Assembly: GCA_946408315.1 (NCBI GenBank)
Contig: CAMJRV010000006.1
Location: 1-21,530 of the forward strand
Origin: an uncultured Bacillota bacterium
GTDB lineage: Bacteria > Bacillota > Clostridia > Peptostreptococcales > Anaerovoracaceae
Direction of reading: 5' to 3'
Length of the DNA: 21,530 bases
Part shown: positions 8,798-17,033 of the stretch, piece by piece
Numbering within the stretch: position 1 is the first letter of the stretch
How the letters are laid out: the number at the start of each line of letters is the position of its first letter
Made by a program: the position numbers and the translations under genes
Notes under the pieces: generated by a model
The model's database searches: none
What the model saw: the letters and a program-made list of their open reading frames with translations, nothing else
Told to the model about the DNA's origin: nothing

Positions 8798-10072
8798 TTA
8801 TTGAATGTTCTGATTCAGCTTGACAACGGCTTCATCGATAGGAGTATTATTTTGAATGATGTCTGCATACATGTTGCAGATAGACTCTTTCAGAACATCG
8901 GTGTTGATGGGGCCGATAAAGGATGCGCCGTCCAGAACGTCCAGGATAGGTTTTGCATAGGGCACGGCTTTCACAAAGGCCGGATCATGTGCCACGGACT
9001 TGCGCGGAGGAATCATGCCCCGGTCTATGTTGAGCTGAAGCAGGTTCTCGGGACGCAGACAGAAAGAGACAAACTTCCAGGCTGCGTCGGTATATTCTGA
9101 ACCGCTGTTGACTGCCAATCCCCAACCCGTCTCGGCTGCCCAGCGCTTCTCTGTTCCATAGAAGGGCATCGGCACATAGGAGAATTCCTTACCGTATGTA
9201 ACGCCATATTCCTCTTCCCCCACCGGGATGCTCCAGATGCCGCGGGGCACCATAAGGGCCTGGTCAAGGAAAAGCCAATGGAAGTTTTCGATATCCGAAC
9301 CGGACAAGCCCTCAATGTTGGTAACTTTATTGACTTTTACGTAGTCTACCAATTTTTTCAGCGTCTCCTTGGCAATTGGCGTGTCAAAGTTGAAAGTTCC
9401 GTCTTCCAAATAGGTGCCGCCGGAGGATAAAATCATAGACAGCCAGGTATAGGGCAGCGAGTCAAAGGAGATGAAGTCAAACCCTCTCATATCAAAGATA
9501 TCGCCTTTTGAAACCGAATGTTTCGTGGCAAGGGTAATCATCTCATCCCACGTACCGGGATAAGACAGATTGTGCTCGTCAAAATAGAGCTTATTGACCA
9601 ACAGGCCGCCGTATTCTGCATTGAACTCCATAGGCACGCCGTAGTAAGCGCCGTCATGCTCAAACGCGCCCAGTACCGGCTCATAGCAGTCATTCAGCAA
9701 ATCGTTTATCAGTTCGTCCGGCACGGCGGAAAAGACGCCGGTCGGCGCAAATTCATAGGCCCAGCCGCCCCACAGTTCATAAATGTCGGCGCCTCCCGAC
9801 TTGGAGAGCAGCGAGGTCTGTACCTTCTGTTCAAAATCGTCATACGGAAATGCCTCCACATCAATTTTGATGTCTGGGAATTCCTCTTCAAACGCAGCGA
9901 TCAATTTGTCGTTAGAGATATTCCAGGGCGTCTCCAGATGGGTCCAGTATTTCAGCGTGACGGTTTTACCGTCGGCGGCCTTGTCATTTGAGGACTTGCC
10001 GTTCTGACAGCCGGTCAGCAATGAAGACAGCATCAGCAGGGCGAGCAGCAAACATAGAACCTTCCTTTTCAT
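8798..10072 (-). CDS. Extracellular sugar-binding lipoprotein (family 1 solute-binding protein)
   Basis: The substrate-capturing component of the ABC importer, 424 residues, anchored on the outer face of the membrane. A lipoprotein signal peptide ends in the lipobox LLTG-Cys22. The mature part has family 1 features: TLKYWTHLETPW near the N-terminus, FEEEFPDIKIDVE, GADIYELWGGWAYEFA, and an aromatic-rich C-terminal lobe (WAAETGWGLAVNSGSEYTDAAWKFVSF). The ATG at 10072 has GGAGGG at six-base spacing. It lies between the GH4 gene and the two permease genes, all on the same strand, so it is part of the same uptake unit. The ligand is not readable from sequence; an oligosaccharide released by the SLH-anchored glycosidase is the natural guess. 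Confidence 0.93.
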   Translation of the reverse strand: MKRKVLCLLLALLMLSSLLTGCQNGKSSNDKAADGKTVTLKYWTHLETPWNISNDKLIAAFEEEFPDIKIDVEAFPYDDFEQKVQTSLLSKSGGADIYELWGGWAYEFAPTGVFSAVPDELINDLLNDCYEPVLGAFEHDGAYYGVPMEFNAEYGGLLVNKLYFDEHNLSYPGTWDEMITLATKHSVSKGDIFDMRGFDFISFDSLPYTWLSMILSSGGTYLEDGTFNFDTPIAKETLKKLVDYVKVNKVTNIEGLSGSDIENFHWLFLDQALMVPRGIWSIPVGEEEYGVTYGKEFSYVPMPFYGTEKRWAAETGWGLAVNSGSEYTDAAWKFVSFCLRPENLLQLNIDRGMIPPRKSVAHDPAFVKAVPYAKPILDVLDGASFIGPINTDVLKESICNMYADIIQNNTPIDEAVVKLNQNIQ

Positions 10073-10152
10073 ATCTTTCCCTCCACAATATAATAGTTTG
10101 CGTCAGTCGGTTATCCGGCCGACATTGATACAACAAAACATCAGATACCGGG

Positions 10153-11487
10153 CTATAGAGTGAGCGAGTTAAAGTAGCCAAGAAAATCTTTATTTTTTTG
10201 TAACATTTCCTGAGTCATTTCACGAATTTCGGCCATGGACAGCACGCTGGCCGTCAGCGGGTCGAACAGGATGGATTGAAATACCTTTCGGGGATCCCCT
10301 TCGAGGGCGGCTGTGACGGCCAGTTCTTCACAGCGCGCAGAAGTATTCACCAGCACCGCCAGATGGTCGGGAAGCGGGCCGACGGAGAAGGGGCGTATCC
10401 CTTCTTTGGAAGCCAGCATCGGAACTTCGACGCAAGCCCCCCTGGGCAGATTGCTGATAAGTCCTTGGGTATTCGGCAGATTGCCGTTAAATTCAAAGGG
10501 CGTATGATCGCCGAACAGAGCGTTGAAGATATTGGCGGCATATTCCTCCCCTCTGGTCAGATCGATGTCGGGAGAATCTAGAATGGTTTTAAACTGTGAC
10601 TCCCAGGTGTTCTCCTTTTCTATATATTCTTTGAGAATATACGCGTACTCGCCCGGGTTCCATCCCGTCCCATGGGTACAATATTTTTCAATCAAGTCGG
10701 GGCGTTTGCGAAACCATGCATTGTACTCGGAGTTGTGCCCGGAGGACTCTGTGGGATAGTAGTCGAGATGCCGGAACATTTCGTTGCGTACCGGCTCTTC
10801 ATCGGCGATCTCAGGCCGGGTGCGAACAGCCTCTCTGAGCAGCGGATAGGCGTCCTCTCCCTTCCACTTAAAATCCAGATAAAACGCCTGATGATTGATG
10901 CCGGCGCACGTGTATGTAACATCGTCCGTGTCTGCGCCCAGCCAGCCTGCCAGCATACCCGCCGTCCCTTGCACACTGTGACAAAGACCGGTGATCTTCA
11001 CCTTCGTCTGACGCTGCAGGTAGGCACACAAAAGCGCCATAGGGTTTGTGTAGTTGAGCACCATGGCATTGGGACAAAGCTCTTCGATGTCCCGAATAAT
11101 TTCCAGCATGACGGGAGCGGTCCGCAAAAAACGGAAAATACCCGACGGACCCCTGGTATCGCCCACGCAGATATCTACGCCGTACTTTTTCGGAATTTCT
11201 ATGTCGTGTCTCCAGACGTCAACACCGCCTTGCAGGATGGTAATCAGCACGCCGTCGGAGCCTGCAAGAGCCTGTCTGCGATCAGCCGTCGGATGCACGG
11301 TGGCCTTGTACCCGGCCAGCCGGATCATCTTTTCCAGCGCTCTGGCCGCATAGTCCAACCTGCCCTCGTGAATGTCCACGAGATGAAATTCGGCATCGCG
11401 GAAGCTTTCAAAGCTTAGAATGTCCCTGGCTAAATCCTGTGTGAAGTCTAATGATCCCGCACCGATAAACGTAAATTTTCGTTTCAT
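10153..11487 (-). CDS. GH4 family glycosidase, MelA (alpha-galactosidase)-like
   Basis: Cytoplasmic NAD- and metal-dependent glycosidase of 444 residues, the usual size for the family. The Rossmann start is FIGAGSLDF (7-15) and the NAD ribose site is LVDIHEGRL (36-44). LNYTNPMA lies at 144-151. CHSVQG (169-174) and GINHQAFY (196-203) supply the expected metal ligands Cys169 and His199. These motifs match alpha-galactosidase MelA closely (CHSVQG, AGINHMAFY), so an alpha-galactose-configured substrate is likely. Given AgaS nearby, an alpha-galactosaminide is an attractive alternative; this is inference. It is the first gene of the leftward operon, with a strong promoter at 11603-11631, and is divergent from the GntR regulator. 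Confidence 0.9.
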   Translation of the reverse strand: MKRKFTFIGAGSLDFTQDLARDILSFESFRDAEFHLVDIHEGRLDYAARALEKMIRLAGYKATVHPTADRRQALAGSDGVLITILQGGVDVWRHDIEIPKKYGVDICVGDTRGPSGIFRFLRTAPVMLEIIRDIEELCPNAMVLNYTNPMALLCAYLQRQTKVKITGLCHSVQGTAGMLAGWLGADTDDVTYTCAGINHQAFYLDFKWKGEDAYPLLREAVRTRPEIADEEPVRNEMFRHLDYYPTESSGHNSEYNAWFRKRPDLIEKYCTHGTGWNPGEYAYILKEYIEKENTWESQFKTILDSPDIDLTRGEEYAANIFNALFGDHTPFEFNGNLPNTQGLISNLPRGACVEVPMLASKEGIRPFSVGPLPDHLAVLVNTSARCEELAVTAALEGDPRKVFQSILFDPLTASVLSMAEIREMTQEMLQKNKDFLGYFNSLTL

Positions 11488-11549
11488 TTAAACACCTTCC
11501 ATTCCCTGAACAATTCCTGATGATACTGTGTACCTCCAGACAAAACGTC

Positions 11550-11568
11550 TTATAAATGGTTACAAACA
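11550..11568. promoter_or_regulatory. Candidate operator copy 1 (TTATAAATGGTTACAAACA)
   Basis: Matches the site at 11721-11739 at 15 of 19 positions, with a shared core ATGGTTAYAAACA. It lies in the leader of the GH4 operon, downstream of that operon's predicted promoter, where a bound repressor could block elongation. It is probably a binding site for the GntR protein encoded next door. Confidence 0.45.
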
Positions 11569-11592
11569 ACTTTACCGCGCGCAAGTTTTAAA

Positions 11593-11602
11593 TGTTATAA
11601 CA
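11593..11602. promoter_or_regulatory. Palindrome TGTTATAACA at the GH4 transcription start
   Basis: A perfect 10-bp palindrome directly downstream of the leftward -10 box, covering the expected start point. Its arms match those of the palindrome at 6927-6944. It is a candidate repressor site. Confidence 0.4.
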
Positions 11603-11631
11603 ATATTACCATGCGCTTTTTTCATTGTCAA
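11603..11631 (-). promoter_or_regulatory. Sigma-A-type promoter of the GH4/ABC operon
   Basis: On the minus strand, TTGACA (11626-11631), a 17-base spacer and TAATAT (11603-11608). The -35 box is a perfect consensus, the -10 box is close to it, and the spacing is ideal. It is about 110 bases upstream of the GH4 start, leaving a leader that contains two candidate operators. Confidence 0.75.
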
Positions 11632-11682
11632 TTTCTTAAAGGAACTTTTTATTAATTTGTTGAATATCAGCCGATTTTTGTA

Positions 11683-11711
11683 TTGTAATGTCTTAATTTG
11701 CATGGTACAAT
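11683..11711 (+). promoter_or_regulatory. Promoter of the GntR-GatZ-AgaS-PfkB operon
   Basis: TTGTAA (11683-11688), a 17-base spacer and TACAAT (11706-11711). The expected start near 11718 lies directly before the candidate operator at 11721-11739, consistent with autorepression by the first gene product. Confidence 0.6.
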
Positions 11712-11720
11712 ATCAATAAA

Positions 11721-11739
11721 TGTTATATGGTTATAAACA
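11721..11739. promoter_or_regulatory. Candidate operator copy 2 (TGTTATATGGTTATAAACA)
   Basis: Second copy of the ATGGTTAYAAACA motif, in the same orientation as copy 1. It is also an imperfect inverted repeat (TGTTATA with TATAAACA). It lies between the plus-strand promoter and the GntR ribosome site, a typical autoregulatory position. Confidence 0.5.
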
Positions 11740-11766
11740 CATGATGAGTTAGGAGGTCAGGGCCAT

Positions 11767-12492
11767 ATGGAAAAAGACATCTCGCGGAACGTCCCCATAT
11801 CGCTGTATTATCAGCTTAAAGAGGAGTTGATGAAGAAGCTTATCTCGAAGCAATGGCTCCCCGGAGAAAAAATCCCCTCCGAAAAGGAACTTTGTCAGAT
11901 GTATGGGGTCAGCCGCATTACCGTGAGAAAGGCGCTGGATGAGCTGGAGCGTTCCGGCCATCTGGTACGGCGTCAGGGCAAGGGAACATTTGTGACCAAC
12001 ATATCTATGGAACAGCGCCTCTCCAAGTTTTACTCCTTTAGTGAAGAACTCAAGCAGCGGGGGCTGCAGGAACATTGCCGGATCATTCAATTTGATCAAG
12101 TCCCTGCCACCAACGAGGTGGCTGCATCCCTCGGATTGGAGCCTCTGGACCCGGTCTTTAAACTTACCCGGCTCAGATTGGTGGATCTCACGCCGTATAC
12201 TCTGGAGACTTCCTATATTCCTGTGGCCGTGTGTCCCAGCCTTACCGAGGAAGTCATTTCGACCAAGGGTCTCTACAACTCCATGCGAGCGGACGGAGTC
12301 TACCCTGACAGGGTGATTGAAAAATTCCGCGCCACAGTGATCCGGAAGGCCGAGGCCGAACTCATGGGCCTTAAAATCGGAATGCCCGCTATGCATTTAG
12401 AGCGCGTCACCTACTTTGGCGTGCGTACCATAGAGTATTGCAGTTCCGTTGTCCGCGGAGACTTTTTTACCTACACGGTGGAACTCAGATGA
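11767..12492 (+). CDS. GntR-family transcriptional regulator, HutC/UTRA subfamily
   Basis: Sugar-responsive repressor or activator of 241 residues. The N-terminal winged helix-turn-helix (about 8-77) has the signature PGEKIPSEKELCQMYGVSRI and the wing RRQGKGTFV. Residues about 95-235 form a UTRA effector domain that in relatives binds phosphosugars such as GlcNAc-6-phosphate. AGGAGG lies ten bases before the ATG. It is the first gene of the catabolic operon and is divergent from the GH4/ABC operon. The two copies of a 13-base motif in the shared promoter region suggest it controls both directions and is relieved by a pathway intermediate, perhaps galactosamine- or tagatose-6-phosphate. The effector is inferred. 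Confidence 0.92.
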   Translation: MEKDISRNVPISLYYQLKEELMKKLISKQWLPGEKIPSEKELCQMYGVSRITVRKALDELERSGHLVRRQGKGTFVTNISMEQRLSKFYSFSEELKQRGLQEHCRIIQFDQVPATNEVAASLGLEPLDPVFKLTRLRLVDLTPYTLETSYIPVAVCPSLTEEVISTKGLYNSMRADGVYPDRVIEKFRATVIRKAEAELMGLKIGMPAMHLERVTYFGVRTIEYCSSVVRGDFFTYTVELR

Positions 12493-12513
12493 AAAAAATA
12501 TGAGGTGAACACA

Positions 12514-13803
12514 ATGAAACATCCTCTTCAAAAACTTCTCGCCACGAGAACGCCCGATCATCCGGTCGGGCTTCCCTCACTCTGCAGCGCCAACGAGTGG
12601 GTCATTGACGCCGGTATGTTGTGGGCGCAAAAATATCAAATGCCTTTGTTGCTGGAGGCTACGGCAAATCAGGTCAATCAATTTGGCGGCTATACAGGGA
12701 TGACTCCACAGGACTTCGCCGATTTTGTCAAACAACGGGCTTTAAAAAACGGCTTCCCTCTCTCCGATCTGGTTTTGGGAGGCGACCATCTGGGACCCAT
12801 GGTATGGCAGAACGAAACGGTGGATAGCGCCATGGCCAAGGCGGAGACCCTGGTTCAAGATTTTGTCAGGGCCGGATTTACCAAAATTCATCTCGATGCC
12901 AGCATGCCCTTAGCAGGAGACGACATCTCCCACGGCATGGACCCGGCTGTGGTCGCCGCTCGGGCGGCCCGTCTGGCCGCCGTATGTGAGCAGGCGTATG
13001 CGCTGCTTCACGCCAGGGATTCCGAAGCCGTCCCCCCAATTTATGTGGTAGGCAGCGAGGTCCCCATCGCCGGCGGCGCTCATGGCGGAGAGGCTGAGAT
13101 CTCTGTCACCACCCCGAAAAGCTTTCATGAGGCGGTTTCCCTGTTTCAAGACGCGTTTGCTGCGCTGAACCTTCAGTCGGCATGGGAGCGGGTGATCGCT
13201 GTAGTCGTACAGCCCGGTGTAGAATTTGGCAACGATTCAATCATGGACTATGACTCCCAGGCCGCAGCCTCTTTGTCCCGGGCGCTTGACGACTATCCGG
13301 GGCTTGTTTTCGAGGGACATTCCACCGATTATCAGCGGCCCGAAGCTTTACGCGCTATGGTTAGAGACGGGATAGCCATTCTAAAGGTAGGCCCTGCGCT
13401 CACCTTTGCGCTGCGCGAAGGTCTGTATGCCTTACAGGCTATGGAAAAAATCCTGCTCTCCGACACACCGGAAAGGCAGTCGCACTATTGCGAAACTCTG
13501 GAACAGGCCATGCTGGAAAACCCAAACTATTGGAATCCCTATTTCGATGGTTCGGAGGCCATGCTATCGCTGAACCGGCTCTTTGGCCTGTCCGACAGAA
13601 GCCGGTATTATCTGGGGGAACCCGCGGTAAAATCAGCCGAAGAAAGGCTGCTGGATAACCTGTCGCGCGCAAATATTCCGCTGGGGCTCCTGCGCCAATT
13701 TTTTCTCGACCAATATCGCAAAGTGCGTGAAAATACATTAAGCACACATCCATCTGCGCTTTTGCGGGATAAAATTTGTGTTGCACTGGATGATTACCGT
13801 TAA
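12514..13803 (+). CDS. D-tagatose-1,6-bisphosphate aldolase non-catalytic subunit (GatZ/KbaZ family)
   Basis: 429 residues, close to the 420-426 of E. coli GatZ/KbaZ. The family pattern is clear: PLQKLLATR at the start, SANEWVIDA, LLLEATANQVNQFGGYTGM, GGDHLGPMVW, LDASMPLAGDD and, later, FEGHSTDYQ. In E. coli this subunit is needed for stability and full activity of the class II aldolase subunit GatY/KbaY, which splits tagatose-1,6-bisphosphate into DHAP and glyceraldehyde-3-phosphate. No GatY/KbaY gene is in the window. The ATG at 12514 is chosen because GAGGTG lies at good distance; a GTG at 12505 would overlap that site. It is the second gene of the operon, 21 bases after GntR. Confidence 0.9.
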   Translation: MKHPLQKLLATRTPDHPVGLPSLCSANEWVIDAGMLWAQKYQMPLLLEATANQVNQFGGYTGMTPQDFADFVKQRALKNGFPLSDLVLGGDHLGPMVWQNETVDSAMAKAETLVQDFVRAGFTKIHLDASMPLAGDDISHGMDPAVVAARAARLAAVCEQAYALLHARDSEAVPPIYVVGSEVPIAGGAHGGEAEISVTTPKSFHEAVSLFQDAFAALNLQSAWERVIAVVVQPGVEFGNDSIMDYDSQAAASLSRALDDYPGLVFEGHSTDYQRPEALRAMVRDGIAILKVGPALTFALREGLYALQAMEKILLSDTPERQSHYCETLEQAMLENPNYWNPYFDGSEAMLSLNRLFGLSDRSRYYLGEPAVKSAEERLLDNLSRANIPLGLLRQFFLDQYRKVRENTLSTHPSALLRDKICVALDDYR

Positions 13804-13830
13804 AAAATATCAAATTCAGGAGGCAAGTAA

Positions 13831-14865
13831 ATGGACTTAACTTATGGGGAGATCAAGGAACAGTACCGTTCCATGAAACAAACAAAGACATATTTGGACG
13901 GACAGATGCAAGAGATTTTAAAACATTTAAAAATGGAAAGCTATACATCTCTTATCGTGCTGGGCTGTGGGTCCTCATATAGTCTGGCGAAATCATTAGC
14001 CCGCATGACGAACATGCGCACGGGCTTTCCTGCGACGGCGCTGGCCGCCGGAGACGTGCTGCTCCATGCGCCCCGCTATACCAAGTGCTTTGAGGGCGCT
14101 TTGGTGCTGGCGGTTTCCCGGTCGGGCAGCACCAGTGAGATTCTGCTGGCCTTAGATGCCCTGAAAGAACAAAACTGCCGCTTTACCATCGTATCGCTTA
14201 CCTGCAGAGAGGAGTCCAAACTGTCAAAACTGGCGGAGATGAATCTGGATATCCCCTGGGCCTACGACAACAGCATTTGTCAAACTCGCACGGTATCCTG
14301 CCTGTACTATTCATTTGCTTATATTTTGGCAAATATGACCGGCGATATCGAACTGCTGGAGGATTTAGATGACGTGATCTCCCATGGAGACGCTTATCTT
14401 GAAGAGATAAATGACCTTTTGCAGAGTTTTGCCGAAAGACCCTGGTCGCATGTGGTGGTTCTCGGAGACGCCGAGCTTTGCGGACTGGCCGAGGAGGGAG
14501 CCCTCGCCTTTAAAGAAATTTGCCAGCTCCCCTCCAATCACTACCACCTGCTCGATGCTCGCCATGGTCCTGCGGTGCTCATCAATGAGGAGACTCTGAT
14601 TCTTGCCGTACTGGGCCCCAACAATGGCTATGAGCAGGACTTTTTACAGGATATGGTCAAAAAATCCTCCCATATCATCGCCTTCACAGATCGGCCCAAA
14701 GCGATAGACGGGGTTCAAGTAATGCCGTATCACCGCGAAATCAGCCATATTGCCAAGGGTCTGCCTTTTATTCTGATCTGTCAGCTCTTGTCATACCACA
14801 AAGCCATATGCCGCGGCACCAACCCGGACGCCCCCACCGGTCTCGATGCATGGATCTCCCTGTAG
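13831..14865 (+). CDS. SIS-domain protein, AgaS-like (probable galactosamine-6-phosphate deaminase/isomerase)
   Basis: 344 residues with two SIS (sugar isomerase) domains. The first has GCGSS (45-49) and the phosphosugar loop SRSGSTSE (96-103). The second contains LDARHGP (241-247), like the HGP motif of GlmS isomerase domains, and the protein ends NPDAPTGLDAWISL, similar to the GlmS/AgaS tail. AgaS converts galactosamine-6-phosphate to tagatose-6-phosphate and ammonia. Its position directly after a GatZ homologue and before a PfkB kinase favours AgaS over the other SIS options (GlmS-like, fructosamine deglycase FrlB). AGGAGG lies seven bases before the ATG. It is about 40 residues shorter than E. 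coli AgaS, so the substrate should be treated as a prediction. Confidence 0.8.
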   Translation: MDLTYGEIKEQYRSMKQTKTYLDGQMQEILKHLKMESYTSLIVLGCGSSYSLAKSLARMTNMRTGFPATALAAGDVLLHAPRYTKCFEGALVLAVSRSGSTSEILLALDALKEQNCRFTIVSLTCREESKLSKLAEMNLDIPWAYDNSICQTRTVSCLYYSFAYILANMTGDIELLEDLDDVISHGDAYLEEINDLLQSFAERPWSHVVVLGDAELCGLAEEGALAFKEICQLPSNHYHLLDARHGPAVLINEETLILAVLGPNNGYEQDFLQDMVKKSSHIIAFTDRPKAIDGVQVMPYHREISHIAKGLPFILICQLLSYHKAICRGTNPDAPTGLDAWISL

Positions 14866-14871
14866 GAAGGA

Positions 14872-15831
14872 ATGAACGCGATGATGAAAAAGGATGTATT
14901 GGCAATCGGAGAATTGAACGTCGATCTGATTTTGCAAGGATTGTCTACGGTCCCAGTTCTGGGTCGGGAAATTTTGTGCGAAAACTCTGATTTGCAGCTT
15001 GGCAGTTCGACGGCAATCTGTGCCTGCGTGATGGCTTCCCTTGGATTAGACACCGGTTTTGTCGGCCATCTTGGCATGGATACCTGGGGCGACGTGTGCG
15101 AAACCTATTTAAATCGATATGGGGTTGATATGTCTCACGTGCTGCGCAAGGAAGATCTGCAGACCGGTTTGACCGTCTCTCTGAGCTGCGGACATGATCG
15201 CGCGCTGGTGACCCATCTGGGAGACACGATCGACTGTCTGACTGCGGATAAATTGCCTGCCCGGCCCTGGGAGGAGGCCCGCCACATCCATATTGGCGCC
15301 TTTTTCCTCCAGACAAAGCTGGCGGCCGGGCTCCCCGCTTTTGTGGCGGCGGCGAAAGCCCATGGAATGACGCTGTCCCTGGATGCAGGCTGGCAGGAGT
15401 CCCAGGACTGGGATAATGGGCTTTCCAAGGTTCTGCCGTATATCGATGTGTTTTTTCCCAATGAAAGCGAGGTCTGCGGCATCGGCGGCAGCGACGACGT
15501 CATGCAGGCAGCCCGGCGCGTCCACGCTATGATGGGCGACGGGATGCTGGTCGTCAAGCGGGGCCCGCAAGGGGCCTTGGCGGTATGCGGAGATGAGATC
15601 GTCGAGCAGGGCGCGTACGAAACGATAGTCATCGACACTTCCGGTGCAGGCGACAGCTTCAACGCCGGTTTCCTTTATGCCTATCTTCGTAATAAAGGTC
15701 TTATCGAATGTCTGACCTATGGAAACGCTGCAGGAGCGGTATCTGTCACGAGGATAGGAGGCACCTCACAGTGCCCGACTCTGTCCGAGGTGGAGCGATG
15801 CATCCGGCACGGCCGGGTGGCCGGCATATAG
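14872..15831 (+). CDS. PfkB-family sugar kinase (tagatose-6-phosphate or galactosamine kinase candidate)
   Basis: ATP-dependent carbohydrate kinase of the ribokinase fold, 319 residues from the first ATG. The N-terminal strand AIGELNVDLIL, the substrate-side GSSTAICACVMASLG, FPNESEV and the C-terminal signature DTSGAGDSFNAG (255-266) with catalytic Asp261 are present. In this operon it could phosphorylate tagatose-6-phosphate to the bisphosphate for the aldolase, or phosphorylate free (N-acetyl)galactosamine after uptake; sequence alone does not decide. The ATG at 14872 is only one base after AGGAAGG, so the ATG at 14881 (ten-base spacing) is the likelier start. It is last in the operon. Confidence 0.88.
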   Translation: MNAMMKKDVLAIGELNVDLILQGLSTVPVLGREILCENSDLQLGSSTAICACVMASLGLDTGFVGHLGMDTWGDVCETYLNRYGVDMSHVLRKEDLQTGLTVSLSCGHDRALVTHLGDTIDCLTADKLPARPWEEARHIHIGAFFLQTKLAAGLPAFVAAAKAHGMTLSLDAGWQESQDWDNGLSKVLPYIDVFFPNESEVCGIGGSDDVMQAARRVHAMMGDGMLVVKRGPQGALAVCGDEIVEQGAYETIVIDTSGAGDSFNAGFLYAYLRNKGLIECLTYGNAAGAVSVTRIGGTSQCPTLSEVERCIRHGRVAGI

Positions 15832-15840
15832 CCTGCAAGA

Positions 15841-15873
15841 ACAACGCCCCCGTCGTAATGCCGGGGACGTTGT
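15841..15873. terminator. Hairpin between convergent genes, weak terminator candidate
   Basis: ACAACG-C-CCCCG pairs with CGGGG-A-CGTTGT (one internal mismatch, 9-base loop). It sits in the 73 bases between the convergent kinase and reductase genes. No good T run follows on either strand, so it may be a weak or Rho-assisted end. Confidence 0.45.
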
Positions 15874-15904
15874 AGTATGGGAAGTCCTGACGGGATGCGT
15901 TGTG

Positions 15905-16858
15905 TTATGACTGTTCCCGCATTTCCTTCACAAAATCCACGTATTTTCCATCCTCTACCAATAGGTCAAGATTGGGAGTCAAGACGTCAGACCTTTCTTT
16001 TATTTCATAAAAGGCATCGTATAACCCTTTCAGTTCTGCAAAGGAGCCTTGCACTTGGCTCGCCAGCGGCAAGTAGTGGTACAGCTTATAAAACAGAAAA
16101 GCCATATGCTTATGACGCTTTACAAGGTTTGCTTGCACAGCAGGAATTACCTCATATCCTGATTCTTTTAAAACCTCATACCCTTCGTCCATCGCGGCTA
16201 CCAGCTGCTTTAAAAGTTCATTATCTTTGGCGATTGCCTTGAAGTTGTTATCCTTTATCAACGCGGCCAGGTTCATTGGCAACACCCCTATCATATGACT
16301 TTTCAGCCAGGAATCTATATTTTTTTCGTAAGTGATCTTGTATTTCGTATTTTTAAAGATTTCTCCCACACTGTCTTTCAATAAAACTGATTTCTCCAAG
16401 CTGCCGATTACCATCCCGCCGGCATTAAATCTCACGACAACGGTGTGGTCTTTCTTTTTTTTCCCGCCGGTTAATTGAAATCCAAAAACAATATTTTTTG
16501 CTTTTTCGCTGTGGGTTACAAGATAAGCTTCCATCTCAGAAGCGGTCGCATTGTTTCCGACAAGGATGATATTCTCGCTGCCGTTTTGGGCAAGGGCCGG
16601 CAGAACATCGGGAAAATCTGAGTACTTCATCGTTACGAAAATCGCGTCATAGATGTCATCTTTCCTCAACTCACCGATCACCGTTACTTTGTCAATTGTT
16701 GTCTTTCGCTGAAGGTAATGACGTAATACAATTCCGTCGCGCCTCAGCTCCTCGGCACGTTTTCCCCTCGCCAGAACAGTGACATCGTTGTTTGCCCGTA
16801 TCAGCACATGCGCTAAGAAACTGCCTTGTACTCCGGCGCCATAAATTAAAACTCTCAA
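15905..16858 (-). CDS. Ketopantoate reductase (PanE/ApbA)-family oxidoreductase
   Basis: 317-residue NAD(P)-dependent dehydrogenase-like protein. The Rossmann motif GAGVQG (7-12) begins directly after the start, followed by the charged turn ARGKRAEELRRDG, the second-strand segment FVTMKYSDF, and LVGNNATASEM in the place of the usual LQNGxxN. The C-terminal helical region contains NLAALIKDN. It is probably not the biosynthetic PanE: no other pantothenate genes are near and it pairs with a divergent TetR gene, which suggests an inducible reductase for another 2-keto acid or xenobiotic. The start is TTG at 16858, directly before the Rossmann strand, with a weak AGGCGG upstream. The real substrate is unknown. 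Confidence 0.8.
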   Translation of the reverse strand: MRVLIYGAGVQGSFLAHVLIRANNDVTVLARGKRAEELRRDGIVLRHYLQRKTTIDKVTVIGELRKDDIYDAIFVTMKYSDFPDVLPALAQNGSENIILVGNNATASEMEAYLVTHSEKAKNIVFGFQLTGGKKKKDHTVVVRFNAGGMVIGSLEKSVLLKDSVGEIFKNTKYKITYEKNIDSWLKSHMIGVLPMNLAALIKDNNFKAIAKDNELLKQLVAAMDEGYEVLKESGYEVIPAVQANLVKRHKHMAFLFYKLYHYLPLASQVQGSFAELKGLYDAFYEIKERSDVLTPNLDLLVEDGKYVDFVKEMREQS

Positions 16859-16892
16859 AGTTATTACCGCCTATCTATTTTATTAATACCAG

Positions 16893-16925
16893 ATTATACA
16901 CAACTGTTGAATAATAAACAGTTGT
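16893..16925. promoter_or_regulatory. TetR operator over the reductase promoter
   Basis: A perfect 9-bp inverted repeat, ACAACTGTT (16900-16908) and AACAGTTGT (16917-16925), with an 8-base spacer. It adjoins a consensus TATAAT (16893-16898, read on the minus strand), so a bound protein would cover the -35/-10 region of the reductase gene. It lies between divergent reductase and TetR genes, as is usual for TetR control. Confidence 0.7.
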
Positions 16926-17033
16926 ATGTTATCATCAGGTTAACAAAATAATATCAGGTTTTCAATAGGCAGATTTCTATGATCGTTCATTAATCAACAT
17001 CGATCGTATCTTTGTCTATTTACGAGGAGTCTT

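Noticed and set aside
10083..10135. Small GTCGG/CCGAC inverted repeat between the GH4 and binding-protein genes
   Set aside because: Only five base pairs around an eight-base loop, with no T run and no matching copy elsewhere in the window.
10672..11418. Long open frame on the plus strand opposite the GH4 gene
   Set aside because: It lies wholly antisense to a gene with clear GH4 motifs and its translation shows no recognisable domain.
11749..12396. Long open frame on the minus strand opposite the GntR gene
   Set aside because: It is antisense to a well-defined regulator, runs across that gene's ribosome site, and its low-complexity His/Leu-rich product resembles no family.
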